From NCBI GenBank assembly GCA_017405765.1, contig JAFQZS010000031.1:1-40675 (forward strand): a stretch of DNA of 40,675 bases, read 5' to 3'. The notes beneath the pieces were generated by a model. The model was given only the letters and a program-made list of their open reading frames with translations. It was not told the origin of the DNA and made no database searches. Below are positions 39,043 through 40,675 of this stretch, one piece after another. This DNA comes from Clostridia bacterium (GTDB taxonomy: Bacteria; Bacillota; Clostridia; Oscillospirales; RGIG577). The translations under genes and the position numbers were made by a program. How positions within the stretch are numbered: the stretch's first letter is position 1; each line of letters starts with the position of its first letter.

Positions 39043-39675
39043 TCAGCGAATATAGTTAAAACTTATCCGCTCCTCGCGTTTGGGCAGCGTTATCCCCGCT
39101 TTCGCTCCCGCTTCTTTTATTTTCAAAAACCACGCCATGTTTCGCGCAAGCACCCGCATTATCTGAAGTCCCTCAGGATCCGAGCGCACCTCGTCGGGAG
39201 AATTGCCGTGCACTATGTTCCAATATCGTGATGAGATTATCGGCATCTGCGCGTAAAGAAAATATTTGTTCGTTTGGTCTATCGCCGACGTCGTTCCCGC
39301 ACGCCTTGCCGAAACGACCGCCGCCGCAGGCTTTAAGTAAAACGGCTCTTTTCCCGATTTCGACGCACAGTAGAACACTCTGTCCATAAAGCTTTTCATC
39401 GAGCCGTTCATTCCGGCATAATATACCGGCGACCCGAACACGAAGCCGTCGTATTCGGCCGCAAGGCTTAAAAATTCGTTTACCTTATCGTCGAACACGC
39501 ATTTTTTAAGCGACGCGCACTTTTTACAGGCTATACATCCGGCAACAGGCTTTTTCCCTATCCAAAAATATTCCGCCGTTATCCCTTCCAAATCAAGTGT
39601 GCGCTTTATCTCGTCAAGAGCAGTATAAGTGCAGCCTCGTTCGTTGGGGCTCCCATTTACAAGCAGTACCTTCAT
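39043..39675 (-). CDS. Flavodoxin-fold NAD(P)H-dependent FMN reductase
   Basis: 210 aa. VLLVNGSPNERGCTYTAL is the FMN-phosphate loop, CIACKKCASLKKC a cysteine cluster as in iron-sulfur flavoproteins, and GSPVYYAGMNGSMKSFMDR the flavin loop. The C-terminal half ending MAWFLK is typical of this multimeric reductase group. Electron donor and acceptor are unknown. It is distinct from the similar gene at 12838. AGGGAGGAA precedes the ATG. Divergent from trmO. Confidence 0.82.
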   Translation of the reverse strand: MKVLLVNGSPNERGCTYTALDEIKRTLDLEGITAEYFWIGKKPVAGCIACKKCASLKKCVFDDKVNEFLSLAAEYDGFVFGSPVYYAGMNGSMKSFMDRVFYCASKSGKEPFYLKPAAAVVSARRAGTTSAIDQTNKYFLYAQMPIISSRYWNIVHGNSPDEVRSDPEGLQIMRVLARNMAWFLKIKEAGAKAGITLPKREERISFNYIR

Positions 39676-39710
39676 ATGTATGATTCCTCCCTTTGCGGCG
39701 CAGGCAGCAT

Positions 39711-39740
39711 TTGACCCGAGCCGTGAATATGTGATACAAT
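39711..39740 (+). promoter_or_regulatory. SigA-type promoter of trmO
   Basis: TTGACC (39711-39716), 18 bases, TACAAT (39735-39740), 25 bases before the start codon. Confidence 0.6.
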
Positions 39741-39765
39741 TTCAAAAAACGCGCGAGGTATATTT

Positions 39766-40467
39766 ATGGACAACAACACCGCCATGCATATTATAGCACG
39801 TATGAGAAGCGATTTCCCCACAAAATTCGGCGTGCCGCGTCAAAGCGGGCTTGCCGCTTCGCTTGAATCACGCATCGTATTTGAACCGGCGTTCAGAAAT
39901 CCCGATTTTCTGCGCGGCATTGAAAATTACTCTCATTTATGGATAATATGGCAGTTTTCCGAAAATATTACCGCAGGCTTTTCCCCGACGGTTCGTCCGC
40001 CGAGGCTTGGCGGCAACAAGCGCGTGGGCGTATTTGCCACTCGCTCGCCTTTTCGTCCCAATCCCATAGGGCTTTCCTGTGTGAAAATAGAACGCATAGA
40101 CCTTCACACGGACAACGGGCCCGTGATCTACGTGTCGGGCGCGGATATGACCGACGGCACCCCGATATACGATATAAAACCGTACCTGCCTTACGCGGAT
40201 TCACACCCAGAAGCGCGGGACGATTTTACGCGCGGCACTCCCCGCGCGCGCCTTTTCGTCGAGTTCCCGCCGCATCTTTGTGCCCGCGTTCCAAAGGCGA
40301 TCATTCGTCCGCTCACGGAAGTTCTTTCGGAAGATCCCCGCCCTGCATATCAACACGATGCCTCGCGTATATATAAAATGCCCTTTGCAGATATCGAGGT
40401 GCATTTTTCCGTAGACGGCGAAAAGTTGTATGTAGTTGATATACTCGATCACACGGAGAAAAAATAA
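39766..40467 (+). CDS. trmO: tRNA (N6-threonylcarbamoyladenosine-37 N6)-methyltransferase TrmO
   Basis: 233 aa. VFATRSPFRPNPIGLS is the hallmark of the TsaA/YaeB (TrmO) family, which methylates t6A37 of certain threonine tRNAs using SAM within an unusual beta-barrel fold; IENYSHLWIIWQF and the C-terminal EDPRPAYQ, a form of the DxRPxY motif, also fit. GAGGTATATTT precedes the ATG. Confidence 0.9.
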   Translation: MDNNTAMHIIARMRSDFPTKFGVPRQSGLAASLESRIVFEPAFRNPDFLRGIENYSHLWIIWQFSENITAGFSPTVRPPRLGGNKRVGVFATRSPFRPNPIGLSCVKIERIDLHTDNGPVIYVSGADMTDGTPIYDIKPYLPYADSHPEARDDFTRGTPRARLFVEFPPHLCARVPKAIIRPLTEVLSEDPRPAYQHDASRIYKMPFADIEVHFSVDGEKLYVVDILDHTEKK

Positions 40468-40595
40468 ATAGCGTTTTAGTTTTTTGTTTTTTTGTTATGG
40501 TACAAATGATATGTGACAAAAGAGAATGGAAATCCAACTCGAACATGGTATGATGAAGTTACCACACAAATCAACCATGAAAGAGATGAATTTCC
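40468..40595. other. Intergenic region with probable insertion-sequence left end
   Basis: A T-rich stretch follows trmO. The IS boundary is not certain; it probably lies near 40500-40530, where the sequence becomes tatgtgacaaaagagaatgg. The matching right end is outside the window. Confidence 0.35.
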
Positions 40596-40675
40596 ATGAC
40601 CAGTTTAGCATCTGGCGCGCATTTCCGTCAACAGGTAATCAAGTATTCAGAGAAGAACGGAGTAACAAAAGCCGC
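40596..40675 (+). CDS. 5' end of a transposase gene, cut by window end
   Basis: 26 codons are visible: MTSLASGAHFRQQVIKYSEK followed by NGVTKAA. This is the opening of the helix-turn-helix of a DDE-type transposase (IS481/IS3-like group, as in LASGAHFRQxVVxYAxxxGNxxAA proteins). The remainder lies beyond the window, so family and completeness cannot be judged. AAAGAGATG lies just upstream. Confidence 0.55.
   Translation, partial: MTSLASGAHFRQQVIKYSEKNGVTKA

Overview
The window reads as chromosome of an anaerobic, endospore-forming member of the Clostridia (Bacillota), probably a gut-type lineage. The evidence is a spoVACDE operon behind a sigma-G-like promoter, a three-subunit NADH/ferredoxin [FeFe] hydrogenase, a B. 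subtilis-type OhrR, many AGGAGG-type ribosome-binding sites, TTGACA-N17-TATAAT promoters, and frequent ATA isoleucine codons in otherwise moderate-GC genes. I cannot name a genus from sequence alone.

Layout. 1-1200: a structured 128-bp tandem repeat and a PdaB-like polysaccharide deacetylase. 1200-6905: a folded GC-rich segment, then a two-gene surface-glycan unit: a very large multidomain glycosyltransferase and an FkbM methyltransferase with a heptad-repeat tail. 6906-7496: gene-free. 7497-12694: metal and peroxide stress block (ferritin-like protein, CopA copper ATPase, and an operon of two glutathione peroxidases around a TSCPD protein, followed by ohrR, with a tandem OhrR box on the promoter). 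12838-17682: a flavodoxin-type reductase and hydABC. 18566-19261: aquaporin. 19523-21085: prophage scrap holding a 5'-truncated head-morphogenesis/toxin gene, a Cys-rich small gene and a gp10-like gene, next to tRNA-Pro. 21585-23427: spoVACDE. 23457-24915: ECF sigma/anti-sigma pair whose sigma gene seems to start with ACG. 25051-26468: Fur-family regulator and orphan ZnuA-like lipoprotein. 26552-30665: divergent operon of a 23-aa leader ORF, a DUF2292 (YezD-like) protein, a strong hairpin terminator, an SsuCBA-like ABC transporter with a Cys-rich tail on the binding protein, and a DUF1847 protein. 30771-36069: ilvBNCD. 36271-36767: a broken four-helix-bundle gene facing an inverted array of TATATCAT-type repeats. 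36767-40467: tRNA-Leu, hotdog thioesterase, peptide-deformylase-like protein, lipoprotein, flavodoxin-type reductase, TrmO. 40596-end: 5' end of a transposase.

How the parts work together. HydABC couples NADH plus reduced ferredoxin to H2. The OhrR unit senses organic peroxides and derepresses its peroxidases. IlvBNCD makes valine and isoleucine precursors. SpoVACDE moves dipicolinate into the forespore. Least explained are the leader-DUF2292-ABC-DUF1847 operon (probably sulfur or thiol-metal uptake), the inverted repeat array, and the prophage toxin relic. All functional names rest on recognised motifs read by eye; no database search was run.
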